Positions 12,430-21,507 of a stretch of 64,000 bases of DNA are shown here, piece after piece. Position 1 is the first letter of the stretch. Every line of letters begins with the position of its first letter. The DNA lies in contig VEQY01000004.1 in the NCBI GenBank assembly GCA_018882965.1, forward strand, positions 31,697 to 95,696, given 5' to 3'. Under the pieces are notes generated by a model, which did no database searches, was not told the origin of the DNA, and worked only from the letters and a program-made list of their open reading frames with translations. A program made the translations under genes and the position numbers. Origin of the DNA: Mycobacterium sp. (lineage in GTDB: Bacteria > Actinomycetota > Actinomycetes > Mycobacteriales > Mycobacteriaceae).

Positions 12430-13976
12430 CGCTGCGGCCCCAGCATGTCCAGCGCCATCGCCAACTCGTCGCGATCGTCGAACGGCAGGGTCCGGCCGCC
12501 CGCGGTCTGTCCGGTTTCGTGGCCCTTGCCGGCGATCACCACCACGTCGCCGCGGCGCGCCCAGCGCACCGCGTATCCGATCGCGGCCCGGCGGTCGCCG
12601 ATCTCGAGAACCTCCGCGGGCTGCCGCCGGCGAACCTGGCCGGCACCGCGGATGATGGACGCCCGGATCGCGGCTGGGTCCTCACTCCTCGGATTGTCGT
12701 CGGTTACGACCACCAGGTCGGCCAATTCGGCGGCGACAGACCCCATCGGCTCCCGCTTGCCAGGGTCACGGTCCCCGCCGGCACCGAGCACGACGGCCAG
12801 GCGCCCCTCGCGTCCGCGCAGCGTCTCCAGGACGGCGCGCAACGCACCGGGCTTGTGCGCGTAATCCACCACGGCCAGGAAGTCCTGACCCCGGTGCACC
12901 ACTTGCAGGCGGCCGGGAACCGCCGCCGACCGCAGCCCGGGCGCCGCCTGTTCGGGCGAGACCCCGACCGCATCGAGCATGGCCAGCGCCAGCAGCGCGT
13001 TGGCGACGTTGTAGCGCCCCGGCAGGAGCAGTCGCACCCGGTGATGCACGCCGGCCGGGTCGACCGCGGTGAACTCCTGGCTGCCCCCGTCGTGGACGAC
13101 GATATCCTCAGCGCGCCAGTCAGCCGGCGCACCCTCGGCGCTCACCGTCAGCACGTCCGGAGCCCGCCGAGCCATCGCCCGACCGGCATCGTCGTCGACG
13201 CACACCACGCTGATCCGTGCGTGCACCGGCGAGGACGGGTCGAAGAGCCGTGCCTTAGCCGCGAAATAGGCCTCCATGGTCGGGTGGAAATCCAGATGAT
13301 CCCGGGACAGATTGGTGAAACCGCCTACCGCAAAATGAATCCCGTCCACACGGCCGAGCTCCAGGGCGTGCGATGACACCTCCATCACCGCACTGTCGAC
13401 GCCCTGCTCGGCCATCAGTGCCAGCAGTGCCTGCAGCGCCGGAGCCTCCGGTGTCGTCAGAGCACTCGGAACGTCGTTGCCAGCGATGCGGATACCGACG
13501 GTGCCGATCAGCCCGGCCGTGCGGCCGGCCGCCCGTAGGCCGGCCTCGATCAGACAGGCGGTCGTGGTTTTACCCGAGGTCCCGGTGACCCCGAGCACCA
13601 CGATCCGGTCCGACGGATGGCCGTACACCTCGGCGGCGACCGCCCCCAGGACAACGCGAGGAGACGGGTGCACCAGCACCGGTAGCGGAGCGGATTCACC
13701 GAGGAGATCCTCGACGACGAGGGCACCCTCGGCGTCGGTCAGCACCGCCACCGCACCGCGGTCGACGGCTTCGGCCACGAACCGGGCGCCGTGCACCGAG
13801 GACCCGGGCAGCGCCGCGAACAGATCGCCGGCGATGACGTCCTGCGCGCGCAGCGTGACTCCGCTGACGGGGAGGTCGGCAACCGGTCCGCCGCCGGCGG
13901 GGATCGCCCCGCATCTGGCGGCCAGGGCTGCCAGGGACAGGCCCGGGGTGCTACGAGGCCGCAGGGCAGTGGTCAA
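12426..13976 (-). CDS. murE: UDP-MurNAc-L-Ala-D-Glu--meso-DAP ligase MurE
   Basis: Adds meso-diaminopimelate to the stem peptide. DNPRSEDP near residue 440 is the DNPR motif that marks meso-DAP rather than lysine specificity, as expected for a mycobacterium. The P-loop is [32 protein letters not shown] and [12 protein letters not shown] also match. The start is TTG at 13976 with GGAGGTG a few bases upstream; no ATG or GTG gives a better N-terminus. The product has 516 residues. Unlike the genes after it, murE does not overlap its upstream neighbour: an 88-base gap separates it from ftsI, with a likely promoter. Confidence 0.97.
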   Translation of the reverse strand: MTTALRPRSTPGLSLAALAARCGAIPAGGGPVADLPVSGVTLRAQDVIAGDLFAALPGSSVHGARFVAEAVDRGAVAVLTDAEGALVVEDLLGESAPLPVLVHPSPRVVLGAVAAEVYGHPSDRIVVLGVTGTSGKTTTACLIEAGLRAAGRTAGLIGTVGIRIAGNDVPSALTTPEAPALQALLALMAEQGVDSAVMEVSSHALELGRVDGIHFAVGGFTNLSRDHLDFHPTMEAYFAAKARLFDPSSPVHARISVVCVDDDAGRAMARRAPDVLTVSAEGAPADWRAEDIVVHDGGSQEFTAVDPAGVHHRVRLLLPGRYNVANALLALAMLDAVGVSPEQAAPGLRSAAVPGRLQVVHRGQDFLAVVDYAHKPGALRAVLETLRGREGRLAVVLGAGGDRDPGKREPMGSVAAELADLVVVTDDNPRSEDPAAIRASIIRGAGQVRRRQPAEVLEIGDRRAAIGYAVRWARRGDVVVIAGKGHETGQTAGGRTLPFDDRDELAMALDMLGPQR

Positions 13977-14035
13977 CGCCCGGTCACCTCCAGTCGAATC
14001 CGGGTTTGCCGACGCCTGCCCCGGCCCGGCCCCTC

Positions 14036-14041
14036 ACCCTA
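14036..14041 (-). promoter_or_regulatory. Probable -10 element of an internal promoter before murE
   Basis: In the ftsI-murE gap the minus strand reads GGGTAGGGTGAGG. TAGGGT fits the mycobacterial TANNNT -10 consensus and is the same hexamer seen before gcvT, pepB and ephD. A start site about 7 bases downstream would leave a leader of about 50 bases that includes the murE GGAGGTG. No clear -35 is visible. Inference from motif and position. Confidence 0.4.
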
Positions 14042-14064
14042 CCCAGCGGTGGCGATTCCCCGGC

Positions 14065-15981
14065 TCAGGTGGCCTGCAGCGTCAAAGGCGGCCCGGGGTC
14101 CGGCGACAGCGGGACGTTCTCGCGCTGAAGCAGCCAGCCGGCGATGTTGTGGAACAGCGGTGCGGCCGAGTGCCCCGGCGTGCCGTCGGCGTTGCGTTGT
14201 GGGGCATCCATCATGATCCCGATGACGTAGCGCGGGTCATCGGCCGGCGCCGTCCCCGCGAAGGTGATCCAGTAGACGTCGGAGTAGTAGCAACCGCAGG
14301 CCGGGTTGATCTGCTGAGCCGTACCGGTCTTGCCGGCGATCTGGTAGCCCTCGACGGCGGCGGCCGGTCCGGTGCCCTGCTGGTAGCCCATGGGGTCACG
14401 CTGGACCACCGCGCGGAACATGTCACGCACGGTGCGTGCGGTCTCGGGCGAGATGACCTGGATACCGCTGGGTTGGGCCTCCTCGGTGCGGGTGCCGTCG
14501 GGAGCGACTGTGGCCTTGACAATCCGCGGGGGAATGCGCACGCCGTCGTTGGCGATCGTCTGATACATCCCGGTCATCTGCAACAGGGTCATTGAAAGGC
14601 CCTGTCCGATTGGGAGGTTGGAGAAGGTGCTACCCGACCACTGATCAATCGGCGGCACCACGCCCGCGCTTTCCCCGGGCAGTCCCACGTTCGTTCGCTG
14701 GCCCAGCCCGAACTTACCGAGCATCTCGTAGTAGCGCTGCGGCCCGATGCGCTGGGCCAGCATCAGGGTCCCGACGTTGGACGACTTGCCGAAGATTCCG
14801 GTCGTGGTGTAGGGCATCACGCCGTGGTCCCACGCATCCTTGACGGTCACCCCGCCCATCCCGATGGCGCCGGGAACCGACAGGACCTCGGCGGGATTGG
14901 AGAGCCCGTCCTCGATGACCGTGGCGGCGGTGACGATCTTGTTGACCGAGCCGGGCTCGAACGGCGAGGACACCGAAGGATTGCCGAGTTGACGGTCTTC
15001 TTGTCGACCGATGTCCTGCGAGGGATCGAAGGTGTTGTCGTTGGACATGGCCAGCACCTCGGCGGTCTTGGCGTCGAGGACGACCGCCGAGACGTTGTGC
15101 GCGCCCGAGAGATTCTTGGCCAACTGCACCTGCTGTTGAACATAGAACTGGATGTCGTCGTCGATGGTCAGTTGGACAGTCGAACCGTTGACCGCATGGT
15201 GGCGGTTGCGATAGCTGCCCGGGATCACCACCCCGTCGGAGCCGCGGTCGTAGGTGATCGAGCCGTCGGTGCCTGCCAGCACGGAGTCCATCGCGTCCTC
15301 GAGGCCGAGCAGACCATGACCGTCCCAGTCGATACCGCCGACCACGTTGGCGGCCAACGATCCGCCGGGATACTGGCGCAGATCTTGGCGTTCCGCGCCA
15401 ACCTCTGGAAACTTCTCGGAGATCGCCTCGGCGATCGCGGGGTCAACCGCACGGGCGAGGTAGACGAAGGGCTCGTTGCTGCGGAGCTTTCCGAGCACCT
15501 CGCGGTAGTCCGGCCGGTTGTTCAGTTTTCCGGAGACCTCTCGGGCGATCTCGGTCAGGCGACGGTCCGGATCGGGGGCCGTCGGTGACTTCTGTCTGGC
15601 CTCGGCGAGCTGCTTGCGGATCTTGGTGGGCTGAAACGTCAGCGCCCGCGACTCGATGGTGAAGGCCAGCTTGTCGAAATTGCGGTCAACGATGCTGCCG
15701 CGCACCGCCTTTTCGACGTCGGTGACCTTCAACTGGCTGGCAGCCTGGGCGCGCAGCGTCGCCGCCCGGGGCACCTGCAGGGTGAACAACTGCACACCGG
15801 CGATCACGAGCGCGAGGAAGATGGCGACGTTCCCGACGCGGTAGCGATAACCGAACGATGAAGTGGCAGCTCCGGTTTCGGCGACGGTCCTGGTACGCCG
15901 TGCCCGCGCCGGCCGGCCGGGCCCTCGGCTGGCCGCTTCGGCTGCGACGGTGCGGGCGCGCCGACCGCCGGCGCGGCTCAC
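14065..15981 (-). CDS. ftsI: Septal class B penicillin-binding protein FtsI/PbpB
   Basis: Transpeptidase cross-linking septal peptidoglycan with FtsW. Basic cytoplasmic N-terminus (1-45), one membrane helix (about 50-68), a dimerisation/pedestal region beginning VRGSIVDRN, then the transpeptidase domain with all three catalytic motifs: SVNK (345-348, acylated Ser345), SSN (400-402) and KTGTA (551-555). There are 638 residues. GTG at 15981 overlaps the ftsL stop as GTGA. It is the target of beta-lactams in the family; no change in the motifs is evident. Confidence 0.98.
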   Translation of the reverse strand: MSRAGGRRARTVAAEAASRGPGRPARARRTRTVAETGAATSSFGYRYRVGNVAIFLALVIAGVQLFTLQVPRAATLRAQAASQLKVTDVEKAVRGSIVDRNFDKLAFTIESRALTFQPTKIRKQLAEARQKSPTAPDPDRRLTEIAREVSGKLNNRPDYREVLGKLRSNEPFVYLARAVDPAIAEAISEKFPEVGAERQDLRQYPGGSLAANVVGGIDWDGHGLLGLEDAMDSVLAGTDGSITYDRGSDGVVIPGSYRNRHHAVNGSTVQLTIDDDIQFYVQQQVQLAKNLSGAHNVSAVVLDAKTAEVLAMSNDNTFDPSQDIGRQEDRQLGNPSVSSPFEPGSVNKIVTAATVIEDGLSNPAEVLSVPGAIGMGGVTVKDAWDHGVMPYTTTGIFGKSSNVGTLMLAQRIGPQRYYEMLGKFGLGQRTNVGLPGESAGVVPPIDQWSGSTFSNLPIGQGLSMTLLQMTGMYQTIANDGVRIPPRIVKATVAPDGTRTEEAQPSGIQVISPETARTVRDMFRAVVQRDPMGYQQGTGPAAAVEGYQIAGKTGTAQQINPACGCYYSDVYWITFAGTAPADDPRYVIGIMMDAPQRNADGTPGHSAAPLFHNIAGWLLQRENVPLSPDPGPPLTLQAT

Positions 15982-17045
15982 TGGGCTGCTCCGAGTGGAG
16001 CGGTCGGGGCCGTCGGCAGCGCCGGAACCGGCAGTACAGGACTCGGCACAGGAACGGCGGGCACAGGAGCGGGCAGGGGTCCGGGCAGGGGTCCGGGCGC
16101 CGGACCGGCTACGGCACCCGGTGTCACTGCGGGCGCACCGCCGGGTACGGCCCCGGGTACCGCGTGCGGCGTACCCGGACTACCCGAGGCCGGCAACCGC
16201 ACCGGCAGTTCGGACGCGGCTGACGGTAGCGCGCCGGCCGTCGGCGGGGTCACCCTCCTGAGCACCTCGACTTCGGCGCCCGGCTTGGGCGTGGGGGCCG
16301 GAGGCGCGGGCGGCTTCGGGTCGGGCAACTGCGTGTTCAACGGCGGCGGCGGCGCGCCGTCGGCGGGTTTGGGCTCGCCGATCACGACCCAGTTCCCAGC
16401 CGGGTCCTGAACCAGATGCGCGGTGTCCCGCGAGGGGATCATGCCCAGTTCGCGCGCGGCCTCGGCGAGAGCCGGGGCGGACTCCGCCTCCAGCACGTCG
16501 CGTTCCAGGGCCTCTTTCTGCTGCGCCAGAGCCTCGTTGACGGAGCGCGCGTTGCCCAGCTGATACGACCGCTGAGCAGCCTCGGTGGACAGCCAGAGCG
16601 TGATGGCCAGACCGATTCCGAGGGTCGAGATGATCAGGACGACGAAGGGAACCCGGGCGAGCACTGTCTGTGGGCGCAGGTCGATGGCAGCCAGCTTGGC
16701 GACCAACGCGGCCAGGAGCCGCTCCCGAAGCGGCGGCCGGATGACCGCGGGTGCCTTCGCCTTACGGGCCTTGGCCCGGGCCTTGGCCTGGCTGGCCGAC
16801 TTCGGACGTGCCGCCCGCTCGACAGGACGCGGGATGGGCGCGGTCTGCGGCCCCGAGCGCAGGGCATGCGGATCGCGGGGGCGTCGGGTCGGGGTGCCTG
16901 CGCGCGGACGTCCCGTCGAGGTCTTCGCCGGCGCGCGGCGCTGCCGTGCCGGGTTCTCGGCACGGTCTGTCCGTCGGCCCGTACTGGTCCTCTCCCCCCG
17001 GCCGGCCGGGCGGGGCGGCCCGGCCTTCCTGCGCCCGACCTTCAT
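15978..17045 (-). CDS. ftsL: FtsL-type bitopic divisome protein with proline-rich tail
   Basis: Equivalent in place and architecture to M. tuberculosis Rv2164c, regarded as FtsL. It has a long basic, proline-containing cytoplasmic part (1-130, ending in the conserved LRERLLAALVAKLAAIDLRP segment), one membrane helix (about 131-152, VPFVVLIISTLGIGLAITLW), a short coiled coil (about 156-195, EALAQQKEALERDVLEAE), then GMIPSRDTAHLV. The extracellular tail (about 220-355) is Pro/Ala/Val-rich, far longer than FtsL of other bacteria. ATG at 17045 shares one base with the rsmH stop (TGATG). It probably activates FtsWI with FtsQ and a FtsB partner not present here. Confidence 0.85.
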   Translation of the reverse strand: MKVGRRKAGPPRPAGRGERTSTGRRTDRAENPARQRRAPAKTSTGRPRAGTPTRRPRDPHALRSGPQTAPIPRPVERAARPKSASQAKARAKARKAKAPAVIRPPLRERLLAALVAKLAAIDLRPQTVLARVPFVVLIISTLGIGLAITLWLSTEAAQRSYQLGNARSVNEALAQQKEALERDVLEAESAPALAEAARELGMIPSRDTAHLVQDPAGNWVVIGEPKPADGAPPPPLNTQLPDPKPPAPPAPTPKPGAEVEVLRRVTPPTAGALPSAASELPVRLPASGSPGTPHAVPGAVPGGAPAVTPGAVAGPAPGPLPGPLPAPVPAVPVPSPVLPVPALPTAPTAPLGAAQ

Positions 17046-18214
17046 CAGCCGTCCTCTCCGTGGCGTCGTTCGATCGCGCGCAGCCGAACTGGTGTACTGC
17101 GCGGGTTGGACTCGATCTCTGCGGCCCCGGCGCGCTCAGCGCCACGGGTGACAGCGGTGAATTCCGGCTCATGGCCGGGCAACTCGACCGGCAGACCCGG
17201 GGGCGTGCGCGACGCCGTCGCCGCGGCGAATGCCGTCTTGACGATCCGATCCTCCAGGGATTGGTAAGCCATCACGGCGATGCGGCCTCCCGGTCGCAGC
17301 GCGGCCATCGCAGCGGGCAGTGCCGCCGAGAGTGAGTCCAGTTCGGCGTTCACCGCGATCCGCAGTGCTTGGAAGGTTCGCTTGGCCGGATGCCCGCCGG
17401 TCCGCCGCGCCGCCGCGGGCACCGCGCGGTAGACGACCTCCACGAGTTCGGTGGTGCGGGTGAGGGGTCGGCGCGCGCGCTGATCGACGATGAAGCCGGC
17501 GATCCGCGCGGCGAACTTCTCCTCGCCGAACCGACGGAGCACCTCGGTCAACTCGGCCCGCTCGTAGGTGTTGAGTATTTCGGCGGCGGTGAGCTCTGAC
17601 TCCGGATCCATCCGCATGTCCAGTGGCGCGTCCTGGGCGTAGGAGAAGCCGCGCTCGGGCCGATCGAGCTGCATCGAAGAGACGCCGAGGTCGAACAGCG
17701 CCGCATCGATCGATGCGGTTGCCGCCAGACCCGCCTGGCGCAGCGCATCGGCGACGCCGTCGTAGCGGGTTCGAATCAGCTCGACCCGTCCGCCGAATCG
17801 GGCCAGCCGACGCCCGGCGATCGTCAGCGCGGCCGGATCGCGATCCAGTCCGATCAGCCGCAACCCGGGAAACTCCTGCAGAAATCGCTCGGCGTGGCCG
17901 CCGGCTCCGAGGGTGGCGTCGAGGAGAACCGCACCGGTTGCGTCGGCAGCGTGATGAGTCAGCGCCGGTCCGAGAACCTCCAGACAACGATCCGCCAGCA
18001 CAGGGACGTGGCCATGGCCGGGGGCATCAGCAGGGTCCTGTGTGGCCACGGCGGAACCTCCCGATCGGTGGGGCTCCGCCGGCGCACCGAGGTCCCTGAC
18101 CGAGATCGCGAACCTGGCGTCGGGGAAGTACGCCAGGGTCGGTTCGGGCAGAGACCACGATGCACCGACGGTCGGCTGCACCGCGGGCTCAGATGATGTC
18201 GCTGAGGGCGTCAT
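17045..18214 (-). CDS. rsmH: 16S rRNA (cytosine1402-N4)-methyltransferase RsmH
   Basis: SAM-dependent methyltransferase acting on C1402 of 16S rRNA. Motifs: [13 protein letters not shown], the SAM loop [34 protein letters not shown] and [14 protein letters not shown], and near the end [15 protein letters not shown] at 18214 gives 389 residues and overlaps mraZ by 26 bases. It keeps a conserved mycobacterial N-terminal extension ([16 protein letters not shown]) before the catalytic fold. The frame is open to 18274, but that would overlap mraZ by 86 bases. Second gene of the cluster. Confidence 0.95.
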   Translation of the reverse strand: MTPSATSSEPAVQPTVGASWSLPEPTLAYFPDARFAISVRDLGAPAEPHRSGGSAVATQDPADAPGHGHVPVLADRCLEVLGPALTHHAADATGAVLLDATLGAGGHAERFLQEFPGLRLIGLDRDPAALTIAGRRLARFGGRVELIRTRYDGVADALRQAGLAATASIDAALFDLGVSSMQLDRPERGFSYAQDAPLDMRMDPESELTAAEILNTYERAELTEVLRRFGEEKFAARIAGFIVDQRARRPLTRTTELVEVVYRAVPAAARRTGGHPAKRTFQALRIAVNAELDSLSAALPAAMAALRPGGRIAVMAYQSLEDRIVKTAFAAATASRTPPGLPVELPGHEPEFTAVTRGAERAGAAEIESNPRSTPVRLRAIERRHGEDG

Positions 18215-18620
18215 CGCTGGCCGCGGAGAAGTTCTCTTCGTGGGTTTCCTGATACTCCTGCCATGTCCGGGCATCCCAGATCTCCAGGAAATCCACCGCT
18301 CCGATCACCACGCACTCCTTGGCGAGGTTCGCGTAGCGGCGGTGGTCGGCGGACAGAATGATCCGCCCCTGGGAATCGGGATGCTGCTCATCGGTGCCGG
18401 CCGCGAGGTTCCGCAGAAAGGCCCGAGCCTCGGGGTTGCTCCGCGAAGCCTGCGCGGCACGGCGAGCCAGCTGCTCGAACTGCGCCCGCGGATACACCGC
18501 CAGGCTGTGGTCCTGGCTCTTGGTCACCATCAACCCGCCGGACAGGGCGTCCCGGAACTTGGCGGGCAGCGTCAGGCGGCCCTTGTCGTCCAGCTTCGGC
18601 GTGTAGGTGCCGAGGAACAT
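18189..18620 (-). CDS. mraZ: MraZ transcriptional regulator of the dcw cluster
   Basis: Two tandem SpoVT/AbrB-like swapped-hairpin DNA-binding repeats. The first begins [25 protein letters not shown] and the second includes [16 protein letters not shown]; each has the DxxGR signature. The 143 residues match M. tuberculosis MraZ (Rv2166c). MraZ forms a ring-shaped multimer and binds repeated GTGG-type boxes before its own operon. The ATG is preceded by GAGGAGGTG. Promoter and a six-box operator lie 47-100 bases upstream, pointing to autoregulation of the whole division cluster. Confidence 0.97.
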   Translation of the reverse strand: MFLGTYTPKLDDKGRLTLPAKFRDALSGGLMVTKSQDHSLAVYPRAQFEQLARRAAQASRSNPEARAFLRNLAAGTDEQHPDSQGRIILSADHRRYANLAKECVVIGAVDFLEIWDARTWQEYQETHEENFSAASDDALSDII

Positions 18621-18666
18621 CCCCTGGCACCTCCTCGCCTCGGCATGGATGTCACTCCGTCACACG

Positions 18667-18721
18667 CCACAATACCCCACATTCCCCCACTTTTCTCCAC
18701 TCAGTGGCCACGTTTCTCCAC
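18667..18721 (-). promoter_or_regulatory. Six-box MraZ operator
   Basis: Six CCAC tetramers (GTGG on the mraZ strand) begin at 18667, 18677, 18687, 18697, 18708 and 18718, a spacing of 10, 10, 10, 11 and 10 bases, one helical turn each. On the mraZ strand several extend to GTGGAGAA or GTGGGG. MraZ regulators from other bacteria bind direct repeats of this kind with one-turn spacing ahead of mraZ. The array overlaps the proposed -10 box, so repression by blocking polymerase is plausible. Spacing is read directly; binding is inferred. Confidence 0.8.
18669..18674 (-). promoter_or_regulatory. Probable -10 element of the mraZ/dcw promoter
   Basis: Minus-strand TATTGT fits TANNNT and lies between the last two GTGG boxes. 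Transcription would start near 18662, giving a leader of about 40 bases that contains the mraZ ribosome binding site. Confidence 0.4.
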
Positions 18722-18893
18722 TTTCCGTGCAAAATCAGGGCATACCGTTCGCCGGACTCCAGTCCAGGCTGGGGCATGGTTCCAACCGCGATGGACGCGA
18801 CTGAGTCCTACGACAGATACGTAACCGAATCCGAACCTAAACGTGACCGCTCATGGGCCACGGTGTGATGACGCCCCGGGGGGCCGGTGCCGC

Positions 18894-20072
18894 CTAGCCG
18901 GCCCGGCGCGACGCCGATCCGCGGGCCGACGACTTTGTGTCCGAATCGGAGGCGTCCGCGCTCGCCTTGCCGCCGCCGCGCGAGGTCCGGCGATCGGCAC
19001 GCGCCTGTGCCGGCGCGTCGTCCGAGCCGGCAGTGGCACTCGTCGCGGGCGCGGCGTCCGCCGCCGCGGCGGCGCCCACCGGTTCCGCTGCCCCGGAACC
19101 CGGGGTGACGGCGATCGCCTCGGCGACGGCTTGGTCAGCGAAGATCAGCGCCCCGATCGGGCCGACGGGCAGACCCGGGTCGACGACCGTGACCGCAGGT
19201 AGCCGTGGGTCGAGTTGGACTGAGGCGGTCGCGGACAAACCGTCGAAAGCGACACCATACGTTTCCCCGGGCTGGACGCCTGACCCAGTGAGCAGACCAC
19301 CCATATTCAGCCCCAGGGCCTGGACCGAAGCCGGAAGGGTGATCCCCAGCAGCCCGAGTATGGGCGTCAGGTCAAGGTTCTCCCCGCCGTTGAGGAAGGC
19401 GTTGGTCACGTACGCCGGAACGTTGATCAATTCGTTGATCGCGGCGGTGAAGTTGCCCGCGCTGAGCTCTGAGATGATGATTCCGGCGCTGGTCGTCAGG
19501 GCCAACACGGGCCCGACAATGGGGCCGATCAGGCCGGTGAGCACCCCGCTGATGGGGGTCGTGGTGAAGTCGAGGATGGGCTTGAGGCTGGCGTAGACGT
19601 CCGCGGGCAGGAGAGTGGGAAGCAGTGCCCAAATGGATGACTGGCTGACCGGAAAAGGACCGATAGAGGTGACGGGATCCTCCGAGATGTTCGCCGGGTT
19701 GGCGACAAAGGGCGCCTGGAGGCCGGCAAGGGTGCTGTTCACCACCTGGGTGAGGATGGTGCCGAAGTTGGGCAGTTCGCCGACGAAGGTGATCAGGTTG
19801 GCGATCACCTGCTGGACGATCGGGAACGGATTCGCCACGTAGTCTTCGATCAGGCCGGTCAGGTTATCCGAGGCCGCCTGCAGGGTGTCGATCCACAGCG
19901 TTATGGGGTCCACGGTGGCGCCCTGGGAGGCGGTGAGGCTGACGGCCAGTGCACTGATCGTGGGGACCGTGGCGAGATTCTGCGGCAGCGGGGTGACCGG
20001 CGAGAGAGCCAGCGCGCCCGCTCCGACTACCGCTATTCCTGCTGTGAGATGTGAGCGAACTGAAATATGCAC
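18894..20072 (-). CDS. Secreted hydrophobic protein, candidate GjpA-type outer membrane porin
   Basis: The N-terminus RSHLTAGIAVVGAGALALSP followed by VTPLP resembles a mycobacterial exported family annotated as outer membrane porin GjpA; I recognise the N-terminal pattern but cannot align it here. After the signal segment (about 1-28) comes a long Ala/Leu/Ile/Thr-rich region with many short amphipathic stretches, including LWIDTLQAASDNLTGLIEDY and GIGLAITL-unlike, Gly-poor segments, and no PE or PPE motif. The last 70 residues are low-complexity: Ala-rich, then Arg/Asp/Ser-rich. The start is GTG at 20072 behind GGGGAG. It stands alone between mraZ and a DUF3040 gene. Function unproven. Confidence 0.6.
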   Translation of the reverse strand: MHISVRSHLTAGIAVVGAGALALSPVTPLPQNLATVPTISALAVSLTASQGATVDPITLWIDTLQAASDNLTGLIEDYVANPFPIVQQVIANLITFVGELPNFGTILTQVVNSTLAGLQAPFVANPANISEDPVTSIGPFPVSQSSIWALLPTLLPADVYASLKPILDFTTTPISGVLTGLIGPIVGPVLALTTSAGIIISELSAGNFTAAINELINVPAYVTNAFLNGGENLDLTPILGLLGITLPASVQALGLNMGGLLTGSGVQPGETYGVAFDGLSATASVQLDPRLPAVTVVDPGLPVGPIGALIFADQAVAEAIAVTPGSGAAEPVGAAAAADAAPATSATAGSDDAPAQARADRRTSRGGGKASADASDSDTKSSARGSASRRAG

Positions 20073-20184
20073 CGTGACTCCCCATTGCGACTATGACGAC
20101 ACCGACGGGGTCGGACATTAGCGCAGTGCATGGCCGGAGCGTGGCCAAACGGGCGATCCGGCCGAGAGCGACCGACCGGGTTCC

Positions 20185-20586
20185 CTATTCGTCGAAGCGG
20201 CGCCGGAAGCGGTCTTCCATGCGACTGGTGAACGACCCTCCGGCCGATTTGCCGCGACGCGGGCGAGGACCGCTCTGTGCGGCGCCCCGGTCACGACCCC
20301 CGGCGACCGGAGGCCCGGTCACCGCAAACACCACCCCGGCGAACATGGTCACGAAGCCCAGGACCGAGAGGATCGGGAACCCGCCGATCATGGTGGCCTT
20401 GAACGCCACCCCGGCGACCAGCATGCCCAGTCCGAGCAGGAACATCCCGGCGCCCTGCAGACGCCTGCGGGTGGAGGGAGCGCGCAGAGTGCCGCCCCGG
20501 ACGCTCGAGGCGAACTTGGGATCCTCCGCATACAGAGCGCTCTCGATCTGATCGAGCATGCGCTGCTCATGGTCGGAGAGTGGCAC
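20185..20586 (-). CDS. DUF3040 membrane protein (Rv2169c-like)
   Basis: 133 residues. The N-terminus MPLSDHEQRMLDQIESALYAEDPKFAS is the DUF3040 signature: a short cytoplasmic amphipathic helix with the sequence SxHExRxLxxIExxL. Two membrane helices follow (about 46-64 and 71-90), and the C-terminus is basic and hydrophilic (RGAAQSGPRPRRGKSAGG, ending FRRRFDE). No function is established for the family. GTG at 20586 has AAGGAGG five to six bases upstream. In M. tuberculosis the equivalent gene also lies between mraZ and the Rv2170 acetyltransferase. Confidence 0.9.
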   Translation of the reverse strand: MPLSDHEQRMLDQIESALYAEDPKFASSVRGGTLRAPSTRRRLQGAGMFLLGLGMLVAGVAFKATMIGGFPILSVLGFVTMFAGVVFAVTGPPVAGGRDRGAAQSGPRPRRGKSAGGSFTSRMEDRFRRRFDE

Positions 20587-20883
20587 CAGTCCCTCCTTCC
20601 CGTGACGCGAGTGGCTGTGGCCGTGAATTACCGCCCGCCCTCATGATACGAGGCGTCACCAGCCGATACCACCCTGTTCGGCCACCCAAGTTGCGCCGGC
20701 CGCCCGGAACCTCAGCCTGCCCATCCGTCGGGGCGCCGTCAAGCCGCCCGGACCTGCGCCGGCCACCCCGGTGCCACCCCACCGAGATCTTCACAACGTT
20801 CCAGGTGAGGGCGTCCGTGACCGGCTCCATCATGAGATGGTGAGACCGTGACCGGATCCGGGCCGGAAGGGGGCATCTAGGCG

Positions 20884-21483
20884 TTGGCGACCTTCCTGAT
20901 CGACCTGTCGCCCAACGACATGCAGCGCCGCCTCCCTGAGGCGCTGGGCGTCTACGTCGATGCGATGCGCTACCCCCGCGGCACCGAGAACCAGCGGGCC
21001 GCGATGTGGCTCGAACACACCGCGCGTCGCGGCTGGCGAGCGGTGGCGGCCGTCGAGGCGGACGGCGCAGCGGACGGCCTTCCCGCCCCCGCGCAGCTGG
21101 CGGTGGCGCCGCTGCTCGGCGTCGCCTACGGCTACTGCGGCGCACCCGATCAGTGGTGGCAGCAACAGGTCGTCCGAGGTTTGCGCCGGGTCGGCTTCCC
21201 GCGGGCGGAGATCGCCCGGCTGATGAGCGACTACTTCGAGCTGACCGAGTTGCACATACATCCCCGCGCCCAGGGCCACGGGCTCGGCGAGGCCCTGGCG
21301 CGCCGGTTGCTCACCGGACGCCACGAATCGACGGTGCTGTTGTCGACTCCCGAGACGCACGGCGAGGCCAACCGGGCCTGGCGGCTGTACCGCCGGCTGG
21401 GCTTCACCGACATCATCCGGGACTACCACTTCGCCGGCGATCCGCGCGCGTTCGCGGTACTGGGTCGTGCGCTGCCGCTGTGA
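20884..21483 (+). CDS. GNAT-family N-acetyltransferase (Rv2170-like)
   Basis: 199-residue GCN5-related acetyltransferase. The acetyl-CoA pyrophosphate loop is LHIHPRAQGHGLGEALARRL (about 123-142), with the Q-x-x-G-x-G form, and YRRLGFTDIIRDYHF near the C-terminus is motif B. The start is TTG at 20884: an in-frame TAG ends six bases upstream and no ATG is available nearby. The M. tuberculosis neighbour Rv2170 has been described as a protein acetyltransferase; substrate specificity cannot be read from sequence. It precedes lppM on the same strand by 24 bases and may share its message. Confidence 0.85.
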   Translation: MATFLIDLSPNDMQRRLPEALGVYVDAMRYPRGTENQRAAMWLEHTARRGWRAVAAVEADGAADGLPAPAQLAVAPLLGVAYGYCGAPDQWWQQQVVRGLRRVGFPRAEIARLMSDYFELTELHIHPRAQGHGLGEALARRLLTGRHESTVLLSTPETHGEANRAWRLYRRLGFTDIIRDYHFAGDPRAFAVLGRALPL

Positions 21484-21507
21484 TGCCGGTCTGGCACGAT
21501 ACCGGTG

